A stretch of 64,000 nucleotides of DNA from Streptomyces orinoci (GCF_003121295.1 NZ_PHNC01000031.1:994439-1058438), one strand, 5' to 3'; shown: positions 27,477 through 36,181, counted from the stretch's first letter. The notes: generated by a model from the letters alone, not told the origin. Made by a program: numbers and translations.

Positions 27477-28490
27477 ATGGCTCTTGATCGTCCGCGCGCG
27501 CTCTCCGGTATCCAGCCCACGGCCGGCTCGTTCCACCTCGGCAACTACCTCGGTGCCGTCCGGCAGTATGTGGCGCTGCAGGAGAGCCATGACGCGTTCT
27601 ACATGGTCGTGGACCTGCATGCGATCACCGTGCCGCAGGACCCGGCCGAGCTGCGGGCCAACACCCGCGTCGCCGCGGCCCAGCTGCTGGCCGCCGGCCT
27701 GGACCCGGACCGCTGCACCCTGTTCGTCCAGAGCCATGTGCCCGAGCATGCGCAGCTTGCCTGGGTGATGAACTGCCTCACCGGCTTCGGCGAGGCCTCC
27801 CGGATGACCCAGTTCAAGGACAAGGCGGCCCGGCAGGGCGCCGACCGCACCACGGTCGGCCTGTTCACCTATCCCATCCTCCAGGTCGCCGACATCCTGC
27901 TGTACCAGGCGAACGCGGTTCCGGTGGGTGAGGACCAGCGTCAGCATGTGGAACTCACCCGGGACCTGGCCGAGCGCTTCAACGCCCGCTTCGGTGACAC
28001 CTTCGTCCTGCCCGCCGCGCATATCGTCCGCGAGACCGCCAAGATCTACGACCTCCAGGACCCCACGGCCAAGATGAGCAAGTCGGCCGCCTCGCCCAAG
28101 GGCCTGATCAATCTGCTGGACGAGCCCAAGGTCTCGGCCAAGAAGATCAAGAGCGCGGTCACCGACACCGACACCGTGATCCGCTTCGACCGCGAGCAGA
28201 AGCCGGGTGTCAGCAACCTGCTGACCATTTACTCCACCCTCACCGGCACCACAATCGCCGAACTGGAGCGGAACTACGAGGGCAAGGGCTACGGTGCGCT
28301 CAAGACCGACCTCGCCGAGGTCATGGTGGAGTGGGTGACCCCCTTCCGCACCCGCACCCAGGAGTACCTGGATGACCCGGAGACCCTGGACTCGATCCTG
28401 GCCAAGGGTGCCGAGAAGGCCCGCGCCGTGGCGGCCGAGACCCTGGCCCAGGCGTACGAGAAGGTGGGCTTCCTGCCCGCCAAGCACTGA
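27477..28490 (+). CDS. trpS: Tryptophanyl-tRNA synthetase
   Basis: A 337-residue class Ic synthetase that charges tRNA-Trp. The HIGH-type motif appears as HLGN (from His20, in TAGSFHLGNYLGA) and the KMSKS loop is exact at 199-203 (AKMSKSAAS). Other conserved blocks are YPILQVADILLY and PVGEDQRQHVELTRD. ATG 27477 has a GAGGG site. Streptomycetes can carry two TrpRS enzymes, one inhibitor-resistant; by position this looks like the housekeeping copy (family knowledge, not visible here). No Trp-rich leader peptide was seen upstream. Confidence 0.96.
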   Translation: MALDRPRALSGIQPTAGSFHLGNYLGAVRQYVALQESHDAFYMVVDLHAITVPQDPAELRANTRVAAAQLLAAGLDPDRCTLFVQSHVPEHAQLAWVMNCLTGFGEASRMTQFKDKAARQGADRTTVGLFTYPILQVADILLYQANAVPVGEDQRQHVELTRDLAERFNARFGDTFVLPAAHIVRETAKIYDLQDPTAKMSKSAASPKGLINLLDEPKVSAKKIKSAVTDTDTVIRFDREQKPGVSNLLTIYSTLTGTTIAELERNYEGKGYGALKTDLAEVMVEWVTPFRTRTQEYLDDPETLDSILAKGAEKARAVAAETLAQAYEKVGFLPAKH

Positions 28491-28604
28491 CGCCACGGCA
28501 CTGACGCACGGACGCGCGCCGGGACGGCCGGGGACATCTGGCAGCGGCCCGGCGCAGCCGCCACACTGACCACGGGGACACAGGCGCACAGGAGGGAGAA
28601 CTCG

Positions 28605-29195
28605 ATGGGGACCGTGACGCTCGGCGTTTCGATCGCCGTCCCGGAGCCCTACGGAAGCTTCCTCCAGAAGCGCCGCGAGGGCTTCGGCGACCCGCATGCG
28701 CACGGCATCCCCACGCATATCACCCTGCTGCCGCCCACCGAGGTGGACGCCGCCGCGCTGCCGGAGGTGGAGGCGCACCTGGCCGAGGTGGCCGCGCTCG
28801 GCCGGCCCTTCCCGATGCGGCTGTCCGGCACCGGCACCTTCCGCCCGCTGTCCCCGGTGGTCTTTGTCAAGGTGGCCGAGGGCTCGGCGGACTGCGCCTG
28901 GCTGCAGAAGCGGGTACGGGACGCGGCCGGCCCGCTGGCCAGGGAGCTCCAGTTCCCGTACCACCCGCATGTCACCGTGGCCCATGGCATCTCCGAGGAG
29001 GCCATGGACCGCGCCTATGCCGAGCTGGCGGACTACGAGGCGGCCTGGACCATTGAGGGCTTCGCGCTCTATGAGCAGGGAGAGGACGGTATCTGGCGCC
29101 TCGAGCGCGACTTTCCCTTTGGGGCCGGGGTGAGCCCGGCGGCGCCGGTGGTACCCCGCCAGGCCGGAGCCTTCCCGCAGGCCCGCCGGGTGTGA
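28605..29195 (+). CDS. 2'-5' RNA ligase/2H phosphoesterase-family protein
   Basis: 196 residues with both catalytic HxT motifs of the 2H superfamily: His38 in HITLL and His122 in HVTVAHG. The family cleaves or ligates 2'-5' or cyclic phosphate RNA bonds; the physiological substrate in actinobacteria is unclear. The start is set by GGAGGGAG 7 bases before ATG. It lies between trpS and brkB-like genes on the same strand with short gaps, so the three may share a transcript. The C-terminal 30 residues are Pro/Ala rich and probably disordered. Confidence 0.9.
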   Translation: MGTVTLGVSIAVPEPYGSFLQKRREGFGDPHAHGIPTHITLLPPTEVDAAALPEVEAHLAEVAALGRPFPMRLSGTGTFRPLSPVVFVKVAEGSADCAWLQKRVRDAAGPLARELQFPYHPHVTVAHGISEEAMDRAYAELADYEAAWTIEGFALYEQGEDGIWRLERDFPFGAGVSPAAPVVPRQAGAFPQARRV

Positions 29196-29229
29196 ACTGC
29201 CCCGGGGCAACCGGGGTAAGCGTCGGATC

Positions 29230-30081
29230 ATGGACTGGCTCACTGGCCTCCCGCTGATCGGACCCCCGCTGGCCCGCCTGATGCGCACCCACGCCTGGCG
29301 CTCCTACGAGACCCTGATGCGGGTCAAATGGAACCGGCTGGCCGCCACCATCACCTTCACCAGCTTCCTCGCCCTGTTCCCGCTGCTCACCGTGGGTGCG
29401 GCCATTGGTGCGGCGCTGCTCAGCGCGGACCGGGTGCGCTCGCTGGAGGGCGATATCGCCAAACAGGTCCCGGGCCTGTCCAGCAGCCTGGACCTGGGCT
29501 CCTTTGTGGACAACGCGGGCACGGTGGGGGTGGTGGCCGGGGCGCTGCTGCTGTTCACCGGCGTGGGCTGGGTGAGCTCCCTGCGGGAGTGCCTGCGCGC
29601 CGTCTGGGAGCTGGAGGAGGACCCCGGCAACCCGGTGCTGCTCAAGCTCAAGGACGCGGCCGTGCTGGTGGGCCTGGGCTGTGTGCTGCTGCTGTCCCTG
29701 GCCTGCTCGGCCTTCGCCTCGGCCGGGGTGACCTGGGCCGCCCACCGGGCCGGGCTGCCCGGTCCCGTACTGTCCGTGGCCGGCGTCCTGGTGGCCGTGC
29801 TGGCCGACTTCCTGGTGATGCTCTATGTGCTCTCCCGGCTGCCCGGGGTGCTGCCGCCCCGGCGCCGCCTGCTGGTCGGGGCGCTGATCGGGGCGGTCGG
29901 CCTGGAGGTGCTCAAGCTGGTGCTCAGCGGCTATCTGGGCCATGTGGCCGCCAAGAGCATGTACGGCGCGTTCGGCACACCGGTCGCCCTGCTGCTGTGG
30001 ATCAACTTCATGGCCCGGCTGACCCTTTACTGCGCGGCCTGGACGGCGACCAAAAGCGCACGGTCACCCGCGCCCCGTTAG
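29230..30081 (+). CDS. YihY/BrkB-family inner membrane protein
   Basis: 283 residues with about six membrane segments (for example TITFTSFLALFPLLTVGAAI, then VGVVAGALLLFTGVGWVSSL). It has the YihY hallmarks KWNRLAATITF and ELVLSG-like helices with LLLWINFMARLTLYCAAW near the C-terminus. Once called ribonuclease BN in error; the function is unknown, possibly envelope or lipid related. The last codons and the TAG lie inside a dispersed repeat, so the terminal residues PR are supplied by that element. Confidence 0.88.
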   Translation: MDWLTGLPLIGPPLARLMRTHAWRSYETLMRVKWNRLAATITFTSFLALFPLLTVGAAIGAALLSADRVRSLEGDIAKQVPGLSSSLDLGSFVDNAGTVGVVAGALLLFTGVGWVSSLRECLRAVWELEEDPGNPVLLKLKDAAVLVGLGCVLLLSLACSAFASAGVTWAAHRAGLPGPVLSVAGVLVAVLADFLVMLYVLSRLPGVLPPRRRLLVGALIGAVGLEVLKLVLSGYLGHVAAKSMYGAFGTPVALLLWINFMARLTLYCAAWTATKSARSPAPR

Positions 30082-30133
30082 GGGCGCGGGGCAGCGAATA
30101 GCTGCGGCTCCGCCGCGTGGGCGCGACAAGCCA
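30080..30133. repeat. Dispersed terminator-like repeat, long variant, inverted
   Basis: A reverse-orientation copy beginning AGGGGCGCGGGG and ending near GCGCGACAAGCCAC, with the GGCTCCGCCGCG insert typical of the long variant. The adjoining CGCCCC-GTTA-GGGGCG (30071-30086) forms a hairpin that contains the BrkB stop codon. It lies between the convergent brkB-like and D,D-carboxypeptidase genes. Confidence 0.75.
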
Positions 30134-30150
30134 CCCACGACCCGGTGGAC

Positions 30151-31404
30151 TCACGACCGCCGCAGCGGCCACTTCCGGTGCACCACATACGCCGCCGCAC
30201 CCAGCGCGATCAGCGAACCCGCACCGACCCCGACGGCTGTCCACAGCCCGCCCCCGCCGCTCCCGGAGCCGGAGGCAGACGCCTGGGCCGCGTCCTGGCC
30301 CTTGCCGCCGTCCGCTCCCTTGTGCGCGTCGTTCAGCGGCGGCACCAGCAGGCCCACCGGCTTGACATGCCCGGCCGCCTCAAAGCCCCAGTCGAAGAGC
30401 CGGGCGGTCTCCTTGTAGACCTCATTCGGCTCCTTGGTCTCCGGGTTCATCACGGTGACCAGCAGCTTCTTGCCGTCGTGCTGGGCCACGCCGGTGAAGG
30501 TGTTGCCCGCGTTGGTGGTGGAGCCGTTCTTCACCCCGGCGATGCCCTTGTAGACCGGCACCCCATTGCCGGTCAGCAGCCGGTTGGTGTTCTGGATGCC
30601 GAAGGTCTCCCGCTTCTTGCCCTTCTTCTCCTCGCCCGGGAACTGGGCGGTGGCCGTGGAGCAGTATTCGCGGAAGTCCGCCTTCTGCAGGCCGGAGCGG
30701 GCGAAGAGGGTCAGGTCATAGGCGCTGGAGACCTGGCCGTCGGCGTCATAGCCGTCCGGGGTGACCACATGGGTGTCATTGGCCTGGAGCTGTTCGGCGT
30801 GTGCCTGCATGTCCTTCACGGTCTGCGCCACCCCTCCGTTCATGGCGGCCAGCACATGCACCGCGTCATTGCCCGAGCGGAGGAAGACCCCCAGCCACAG
30901 GTCCCGCACCGAGTAGGTGGAGTCCTCCTTGATGCCCACCTGGCTGCTGCCCTCGCCCATGCCCTCCAGGTCGGAGGAGGCCACCTTGTGCTCCTGGGTC
31001 TTGGGGAACTTGGGCAGCACCGTATCGGCGAAGAGCATCTTCAGGGTGGAGGCCGGAGGCAGCTTCCAGTGCGCGTTCTTGGCCGCCAGCACCTCGCCGG
31101 ACTCCGCGTCCGCCACCAGCCAGGAGTCCCCGCTGAGCTCCTTGGGCAGCTCCGGCGCCCCGGGCAGCAGCTGCACCTGGGGGCCCGGCTTGCCCAGCAA
31201 CTCGCCGCCCACCGTGGACATCTGGGCGGGCGGCTGCTTCGCCGGACGCCCCTTGCCGTCGGCCGGGGCATGCGGGTCATGGGTGGCCCTGGGATGCGGC
31301 GTCGCCAGGGCGGGGGCGGCCGTGGCCAGCGGAAGCAGCAGCAGGGCTGCGGCGGCCGCCAGCGCGGCGGTCCGCCGGACGGGAAGTGATGTGGGGTTCG
31401 GCAC
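30151..31404 (-). CDS. D-alanyl-D-alanine carboxypeptidase (PBP5-type serine peptidase)
   Basis: Removes the terminal D-Ala from peptidoglycan stem peptides. 417 residues from GTG 31404: a signal segment (RRTAALAAAAALLLLPL), the S11 peptidase domain with SxxK as STLKM (Ser119, Lys122), SxN as SGN (about 177-179), and KNG (from Lys292) where most relatives have KTG. A Pro/Gly/Ser linker and a C-terminal membrane helix (ALGAAAYVV region) anchor it outside the cell. The start is uncertain: a Shine-Dalgarno sits far from GTG 31404, while ATG 31503 or 31515 would lengthen it and touch the divergent gene. Confidence 0.9.
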   Translation of the reverse strand: MPNPTSLPVRRTAALAAAAALLLLPLATAAPALATPHPRATHDPHAPADGKGRPAKQPPAQMSTVGGELLGKPGPQVQLLPGAPELPKELSGDSWLVADAESGEVLAAKNAHWKLPPASTLKMLFADTVLPKFPKTQEHKVASSDLEGMGEGSSQVGIKEDSTYSVRDLWLGVFLRSGNDAVHVLAAMNGGVAQTVKDMQAHAEQLQANDTHVVTPDGYDADGQVSSAYDLTLFARSGLQKADFREYCSTATAQFPGEEKKGKKRETFGIQNTNRLLTGNGVPVYKGIAGVKNGSTTNAGNTFTGVAQHDGKKLLVTVMNPETKEPNEVYKETARLFDWGFEAAGHVKPVGLLVPPLNDAHKGADGGKGQDAAQASASGSGSGGGGLWTAVGVGAGSLIALGAAAYVVHRKWPLRRS

Positions 31405-31513
31405 GCTGGTGAACGTACCTTCCCTTGCCTGCCCGGGCGTCCTGTCCGTGGCAGGTGAGTGAGCCGAGGACCCGATAGGACCAGTCGCCGGGACGGATCG
31501 CATACTGAAACCC

Positions 31514-31795
31514 ATGGTGAATTCTTCCGGGGAGCCCGCCCCCCGAACCCCCGCTGTCCTCTCGCGCCCCGTGTCCTGGTTCCTGCTCGCCTTCGGGGTG
31601 TGGAGCTGGTTCATCTGGATCACTTTCGCAAAGAATCTCTGGAAGGACGGCAGTGGGCTGGCCTTCGACCACGCCGGCAACCCGACCGCCTACTTCTGGG
31701 TCCACCTGGCGCTCGCGATCACCTCGTTTCTTCTGGGGACGGCCGTCGGCCTCATCGGGTTGCGCGGTGTGCGGGCGTTGCGGCGTACCTCATAG
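31514..31795 (+). CDS. SCO4848-type small membrane protein
   Basis: 93 residues with two membrane helices (WFLLAFGVWSWFIWITFAKN, about 21-40, and FWVHLALAITSFLLGTAVGL, about 60-80) and a basic C-terminus RRTS. It matches the shape of the actinobacterial family named after SCO4848, of unknown role. It is divergent from the D,D-carboxypeptidase gene, as in S. coelicolor from memory, and this conserved pairing hints at a cell-envelope role. Confidence 0.83.
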   Translation: MVNSSGEPAPRTPAVLSRPVSWFLLAFGVWSWFIWITFAKNLWKDGSGLAFDHAGNPTAYFWVHLALAITSFLLGTAVGLIGLRGVRALRRTS

Positions 31796-31944
31796 CGCCT
31801 GACCGGCGCGCTGAGAGCGGTTCCCCGCCGGAGCCCCGTTGATGACTCCCCGCCAGAGAAGCCGATCACTTGGCCGATTCCCAGGACGTACGCCCGTTCG
31901 TGTGTTTACGGTGAGGCGCATCGATGGGCGGAGGGGGCACGGCG

Positions 31945-33522
31945 ATGCAAGGGGTCGGGAAAAGGGGCCGGCTGAGAGCCGGTATGGCGGGCGCGGCCCT
32001 GATGGGGCTGCTGGCGGCGGGTACCGGGGGGTGCTCGCTGGTCTCGTCGGACGACAAGAGCGACAAGCCGGTGACGGTCGGCACCACCGACTCGATCACC
32101 AGCCTGGATCCCGCGGGCGCCTATGACGCCGGATCCTGGGCCCTGTTCAGCAACGTCTACCAGTCATTGATGACCTATGTCCCGGGCGGGACCACTCCGG
32201 TCCCGGACGCCGCCGAGGACTGCCGCTTCACCGACTCCGGCCTGCGGGTCTACAGCTGCCGGCTGCGCTCCGGCCTGACCTTCGGCAATGGCGATCCGCT
32301 GACCGCCAAGGATGTGAAGTTCTCCTTCGACCGGGTCAAGCGCATCAACTGGCGCACCGGGCCCGCCCCGATGCTGTCCACCCTGGAGTCGGTGCAGACC
32401 CAGGGCGAGGACCGGGTGGTCTTCCATCTGCGCACCCCGGACGCCACCTTCCCGTTCAAGGTGGCCTCCAACGCCGGTGCCATCGTGGACGGTTCGCGCT
32501 ATCCGGCGGACCGCTTGCGCACCGGCGGCGAAGCGGACGGTTCCGGTCCGTACACCCTCAAGCGCTATCGGACCGGCTCGCTGGCCGAGTTGAAGCCCAA
32601 TGGCAAGTACCACGGTGCGATCAAGAACGTCGGCGGGCCGGTGACCGTCAAGTACTTCACGGACTCGGCCAAGTTGAGCGATGCCTGGCGGCAGGGTGAG
32701 GTGGATGTGGCCTACCGGGACCTGCCGCCCGCCGAGATCGCCAAGCTGGCCCAGTCCACCGGGGACCAGCATGTGACGGAGAGCGCGGCTCCGCACATCC
32801 GGAACCTGGTCTTCAATCTCCGTAAGAACTCCCCCTTCGCCGAGGGGGCGGTACGGCAGGCCGTCGCCTCGGTGATCGACCGCTCGGCGCTGGCCAGGGA
32901 CGTCCACCACCGCACCGTGGAGCCGCTCTACTCGGTGATCCCGCAGGGCGTCACCGGCCACACCACCGCCTTCTACGACCGCTATCCGCAGCCCGATCCG
33001 GACCGGGCCCGCCGGCTGCTGAAGGAGGCCGGGGTGAACACCCCGGTCCACTTCGTCCTGGCCTACTCCCAGGGCGGGGCCGCCAACCGGGACGAAGTGA
33101 CCATGCTCAAAAAGCAGTTGGAGGCCACCGGGCTGTTCACGGTGGACGCCCGCTACGCCGACTGGAACGACTTCCAGGACGGCCTGGCCAAGGGCGGCTT
33201 CGACTCCTACCTGGTGAGCTGGCTGGGCGACTATCCGGACCCCGACACCTTCACCAGCCTGGTGAGCAGCGACAGCGCCATGCACTCCGGCTATGCCAGC
33301 CCCAAGGTGGACCGCCTGATCCGCGCGGCCCAGCAGAACCAGCACCGGGAGCAGAGCGCGGAGGAGTTCCGTACCATCCAGAAGATCATTGCCGAGGATG
33401 TACCGCTGCTGCCCCTGTGGCAGAAGAAGCAGTATGTGGTCACCAAGCAGTCGATCTCCGGCGGTCAGTATCTGACGGATGGTACGGGGCTATGGCGGCT
33501 GTGGCGCCTGGGGCGGATCTAG
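31945..33522 (+). CDS. Oligopeptide-type ABC transporter substrate-binding lipoprotein
   Basis: 525 residues of solute-binding family 5 (DppA/OppA type). The signal peptide leads to a lipobox-like AGTGGC. The mature start VGTTDSITSLDPAGAYD, the segment VYQSLMTYVPGG, and YSQGGAANRDEVTMLKKQLE are typical of the family. ATG 31945 is chosen because GGAGGGGG precedes it; ATG 31924 upstream is weaker. No permease or ATPase gene is adjacent, so it must dock with a transporter encoded elsewhere or act as an orphan receptor. The 3' end overlaps the convergent reductase gene by 4 bases. Confidence 0.9.
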   Translation: MQGVGKRGRLRAGMAGAALMGLLAAGTGGCSLVSSDDKSDKPVTVGTTDSITSLDPAGAYDAGSWALFSNVYQSLMTYVPGGTTPVPDAAEDCRFTDSGLRVYSCRLRSGLTFGNGDPLTAKDVKFSFDRVKRINWRTGPAPMLSTLESVQTQGEDRVVFHLRTPDATFPFKVASNAGAIVDGSRYPADRLRTGGEADGSGPYTLKRYRTGSLAELKPNGKYHGAIKNVGGPVTVKYFTDSAKLSDAWRQGEVDVAYRDLPPAEIAKLAQSTGDQHVTESAAPHIRNLVFNLRKNSPFAEGAVRQAVASVIDRSALARDVHHRTVEPLYSVIPQGVTGHTTAFYDRYPQPDPDRARRLLKEAGVNTPVHFVLAYSQGGAANRDEVTMLKKQLEATGLFTVDARYADWNDFQDGLAKGGFDSYLVSWLGDYPDPDTFTSLVSSDSAMHSGYASPKVDRLIRAAQQNQHREQSAEEFRTIQKIIAEDVPLLPLWQKKQYVVTKQSISGGQYLTDGTGLWRLWRLGRI

Positions 33523-34106
33523 CGGGCGGTGGTACGGGAATAGGTGCTGACCACCGCCCCATTGGGGAAGGAACGCACCGACTTCAGGGTGAAGTCGGTG
33601 ATCTGGAACCCGGCGCCGAACATCGGCATCCCGGAGCCCAGCACCACCGGATAGGTCTTGATCACCAACTCGTCTATCTCCTCGCGGAGTTCACCGGCCA
33701 GGCGGGAGCCGCCGCAGAGGTAGATGCCCAGGCCCTCCTCCCGCTTCAGCTCGCGCACCCGCTCGGCCGGCCCGCTGGAGATGATCTCCACCGCCGGGTC
33801 GGGGGACTCGGTGAGGGTGCGGGAGGCCACATACTGCCGCAGATGGGCATATGGACTGGTGATGCCCTCCTTCAGGGCCACCTCATAGCTGCGCCGGCCC
33901 TGGATGACGGTGTCAAAGCGCCGGTTGGGCAGCCCGTCCAGGCCGAGCGCCCGCCGGCCGTGACTGGCCAGGGTCTCCGGGTAGTCCGAGGCCAGCCACC
34001 GGAAGAACTCCTCGTCCGCATGACGGAGAAAGAACTGTGCGTCCCCATCCGGGGCCCCGATGAAGCCGTCGATGGAGGCGGCCATGAAGTAGGTGAGCTT
34101 GCGCAA
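33519..34106 (-). CDS. RibD C-terminal/dihydrofolate reductase-like protein
   Basis: 195 residues with the DHFR-like fold of the RibD C-terminal group: LTYFMAASIDGFIGAPDGD at the start, a central VIQGRRSYEVAL, and IYLCGGSRLAGELRE for NADPH binding. Such proteins are not true folate reductases and their substrates are mostly unknown. A TTG at 34106 with GAGAGG 6 bases upstream is the likely start; a GTG at 34151 would place the N-terminus inside the operator. It is divergent from a TetR gene that probably represses it. Confidence 0.83.
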   Translation of the reverse strand: MRKLTYFMAASIDGFIGAPDGDAQFFLRHADEEFFRWLASDYPETLASHGRRALGLDGLPNRRFDTVIQGRRSYEVALKEGITSPYAHLRQYVASRTLTESPDPAVEIISSGPAERVRELKREEGLGIYLCGGSRLAGELREEIDELVIKTYPVVLGSGMPMFGAGFQITDFTLKSVRSFPNGAVVSTYSRTTAR

Positions 34107-34146
34107 AACGGTCCTCTCGCCGGGCGTGCGCGGCCTGACTGACTCG

Positions 34147-34180
34147 ACCACTACGTATATAGTGCTTCAGGTGTAGTGGT
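34147..34180. promoter_or_regulatory. TetR operator/divergent promoter region
   Basis: ACCACTAC (34147-34154) and GTAGTGGT (34173-34180) are exact inverted repeats. Between them lies CACTACGTATATAGTG (34149-34164), an imperfect dyad that includes TATAGT, a good -10 for the rightward tetR. Three CACTA/TAGTG half-sites fit binding by dimers of the divergent TetR protein to control both genes. Confidence 0.75.
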
Positions 34181-34220
34181 TGCGCAAGACCCATCCCCAA
34201 TTCAGCGAGGCGGAGTGAAC

Positions 34221-34793
34221 ATGGTCAGAAACCCGGAGCGCCGGACGGCACTGGTGGACGCCGCCATCGAGGTACTGGCGCGGGAGGGGGCGCGCGGGCT
34301 TACCTTCCGCGCGGTGGATGCGCAGGCCGGTGTCCCGGCCGGTACGGCCTCCAACTACTTCGCCAGCCGGGATGAGTTGTTCACCCAGGCGGGCCGCCGG
34401 ATCAATGTCCGGATGACCCCCGACCCGGACCTGGTGGCCCAGGCCATGCGGCCCGAACCCTCGCGTGAACTGGTCACCGAGCTGATGCGCTGGCTGGTGC
34501 GCCGGATGACCGAGGAGCGCACCGGCTATCTGGCCTTCCTGGAGCTCCGCCTGGAGGCCACCCGCCGCCCCGCGCTCCAGGCCGAACTCAACCGCGCGGT
34601 ACGCACGGAGTTCGAAGCGAGCGTGGACTTCCATCTGAGCTCGGGACTGCCCGGGGACGCGGACACCGTCAAGGTGCTCTATCTGGCGATGACGGGGCTG
34701 CTGTTGGAGCACTTCACGGTGCCGGAGGTTTTGTCCGGGACGGAGCTGGACGATTTGGTGGCGACCCTGGTCGAGCGGATCGTGCCCCGTTAG
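34221..34793 (+). CDS. TetR-family transcriptional repressor
   Basis: 190 residues. The N-terminal HTH (LVDAAIEVLAREGARGLTFR, then AVDAQAGVPAGTASNYFASR) is followed by an all-helical ligand-binding domain. ATG 34221 has GGCGGAG about 9 bases upstream. It is divergent from the RibD-like reductase across a palindromic operator, so it most likely represses that gene and itself. The C-terminal PR and TAG are encoded by the edge of a dispersed repeat, as in the BrkB gene. Confidence 0.9.
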   Translation: MVRNPERRTALVDAAIEVLAREGARGLTFRAVDAQAGVPAGTASNYFASRDELFTQAGRRINVRMTPDPDLVAQAMRPEPSRELVTELMRWLVRRMTEERTGYLAFLELRLEATRRPALQAELNRAVRTEFEASVDFHLSSGLPGDADTVKVLYLAMTGLLLEHFTVPEVLSGTELDDLVATLVERIVPR

Positions 34794-34917
34794 GGGCGCG
34801 GGGAACTGCGCGACCAGCCAGCCACGGTCCGCACTGGACAATGGCGCGTCTGCCGACGGATGTCGATTTTCAGGGTGCGGGCCGCCTTGGGCCGGTCGCG
34901 CAGTTCCCCGCGCCCCT
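34792..34917. repeat. Inverted pair of dispersed terminator-like repeats
   Basis: The 24-bp arms 34792-34815 and 34894-34917 are perfect reverse complements (right arm contains CGCGCAGTTCCCCGCGCCC), separated by 78 bp. The spacer includes GCGTCTGCCGA, also seen in the tandem array at 49.4 kb. The element sits exactly between the convergent TetR and hydrolase genes and could form a long stem in either transcript. Confidence 0.85.
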
Positions 34918-34930
34918 GAGGAGGCGCCCC

Positions 34931-35710
34931 CTAAAGCCCCTTCCTCGCAAGGAAGTCGAGGACCAGCTTCCGCCACTCCTCAGGACGTTCCACCATCGGC
35001 AAGTGCCCCGTGGCCAGCTCCGCGTACTCCGCCCCCGGGATCCGGGACGCCAGGAAACGGGAGTTGTCCGGGGACACCAGGTTGTCCCGAGTTGCGGCAA
35101 CGACCAGCGTGGGCACCGAAATCCCCGCCAGATCCCCCCTTGTGTCCGAGCGGAGAATCGCCCCGGCCTGCTCAAACGCCCCGGACGGAACATCGGCGGC
35201 CATCCCCGCGATGAGCTTGTCCAACTCTTCGGCGGGGAGCGCGTTCACATACTCCTCGCTGAACGCGCTGAGCAGATTGAACCGGGCGAAGTCGGTCAGA
35301 TCGCCCTGGCTCAGCAGGCCGCGCCAGATGCCCAGCGCGGTGGTCACCCGGTTGTCCGGCGCGGCCAGCCCGGCCGCCAGCACCAGGCCGCGTACCCGCT
35401 CCGGGTAGCGGGCGGCGGTCTTCACCGCCACCAGGGTGCCAAGCGAGAAGCCGATCACCGTAAAGGTGTCCAGCCCGGCCTCGTCCGCCGCGGCCACGAT
35501 GGAGTCGGCGAGGTCCTCCGCGGTGAAACCGTCCGCGGCGCGCGGGGTGGCGCCCGAGCCGGGGTAGTCCGGCCCGACCACCGTGTGGTGCTCGGCCAAC
35601 GCCGGGATCAGCGAACCGTAGTTGGCCTCGATGCCGCCGCCCCCGCCATGGGCCAGCAGAATGCCGGGACCGGAGCCGTCAACGATGTGCGAAAGGGGAA
35701 TCCGTGTCAT
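34931..35710 (-). CDS. Alpha/beta hydrolase (copy A)
   Basis: 259 residues with the hydrolase fold: oxyanion-loop ILLAHGGGGGIEANYGSLI, VGPDYPGSGATPRA, the nucleophile elbow IGFSLGTL, the acid in VVAATRDNLVSPDN, and the base His in TGHLPMVERPEEW. It could be an esterase, lactonase or haloperoxidase-like enzyme. It is a clear paralogue of the gene at 36176, sharing the start MTRIPLS and the end LDFLAR(K/H)GL. A MerR gene lies between the two, divergent from this copy (75 bp between starts, containing GTGAAGG twice). Confidence 0.9.
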   Translation of the reverse strand: MTRIPLSHIVDGSGPGILLAHGGGGGIEANYGSLIPALAEHHTVVGPDYPGSGATPRAADGFTAEDLADSIVAAADEAGLDTFTVIGFSLGTLVAVKTAARYPERVRGLVLAAGLAAPDNRVTTALGIWRGLLSQGDLTDFARFNLLSAFSEEYVNALPAEELDKLIAGMAADVPSGAFEQAGAILRSDTRGDLAGISVPTLVVAATRDNLVSPDNSRFLASRIPGAEYAELATGHLPMVERPEEWRKLVLDFLARKGL

Positions 35711-35785
35711 GCCCCGCAGGTTGGCATCTGACATCAGTGTGAAGGTCAAGGTGAAGGTTTCGACCCGCCCGGAAAGGATCGCTTG

Positions 35786-36181
35786 ATGCGCATCGGTGAA
35801 CTGTCCCGGCGGACGGGAGTCAGCGCCCGTCTGCTGCGCTACTACGAGGAACAGGGCCTGCTGACCGCCGAGCGTGACTCCAATGGCTACCGCCGTTACT
35901 GCGCCCAGGCACCCGAAAGGGTGACCAGGATCCGGGAACTCCTGGCCGCCGGCCTGACCACCGAGGTCATCCGGGACCTGCTGCCCTGTGTCCAGGGCGG
36001 CCCCGGGCTTATCGGCTGCAGCCGTTCGGAGGGCATCCTCCAGCGGCAACTCGACCGGCTGGAGACGGAGATGGAGCAGATCCGGCGCCGCCGGGACGCC
36101 CTGCTGAAGGTGCGCGAGGTCTCCGAGGCACGGCGCCGCGCGGACCAGGAGCTGGCGAGGATGGCGCTACGGGCGTCATAG
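35786..36181 (+). CDS. MerR-family transcriptional regulator
   Basis: 131 residues: HTH MRIGELSRRTGVSARLLRYY, then YRRYC and a long C-terminal dimerisation helix with LQRQLDRLETEMEQIRRRRD. Two Cys (LLPCVQ, IGCSRS) flank the helix but no clear metal site. Start ATG 35786 with GGAAAGGA upstream; TTG 35783 is also possible. It sits between two paralogous hydrolases, divergent from one and convergent (6-base overlap) with the other. It may respond to a compound that they hydrolyse. Confidence 0.9.
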   Translation: MRIGELSRRTGVSARLLRYYEEQGLLTAERDSNGYRRYCAQAPERVTRIRELLAAGLTTEVIRDLLPCVQGGPGLIGCSRSEGILQRQLDRLETEMEQIRRRRDALLKVREVSEARRRADQELARMALRAS

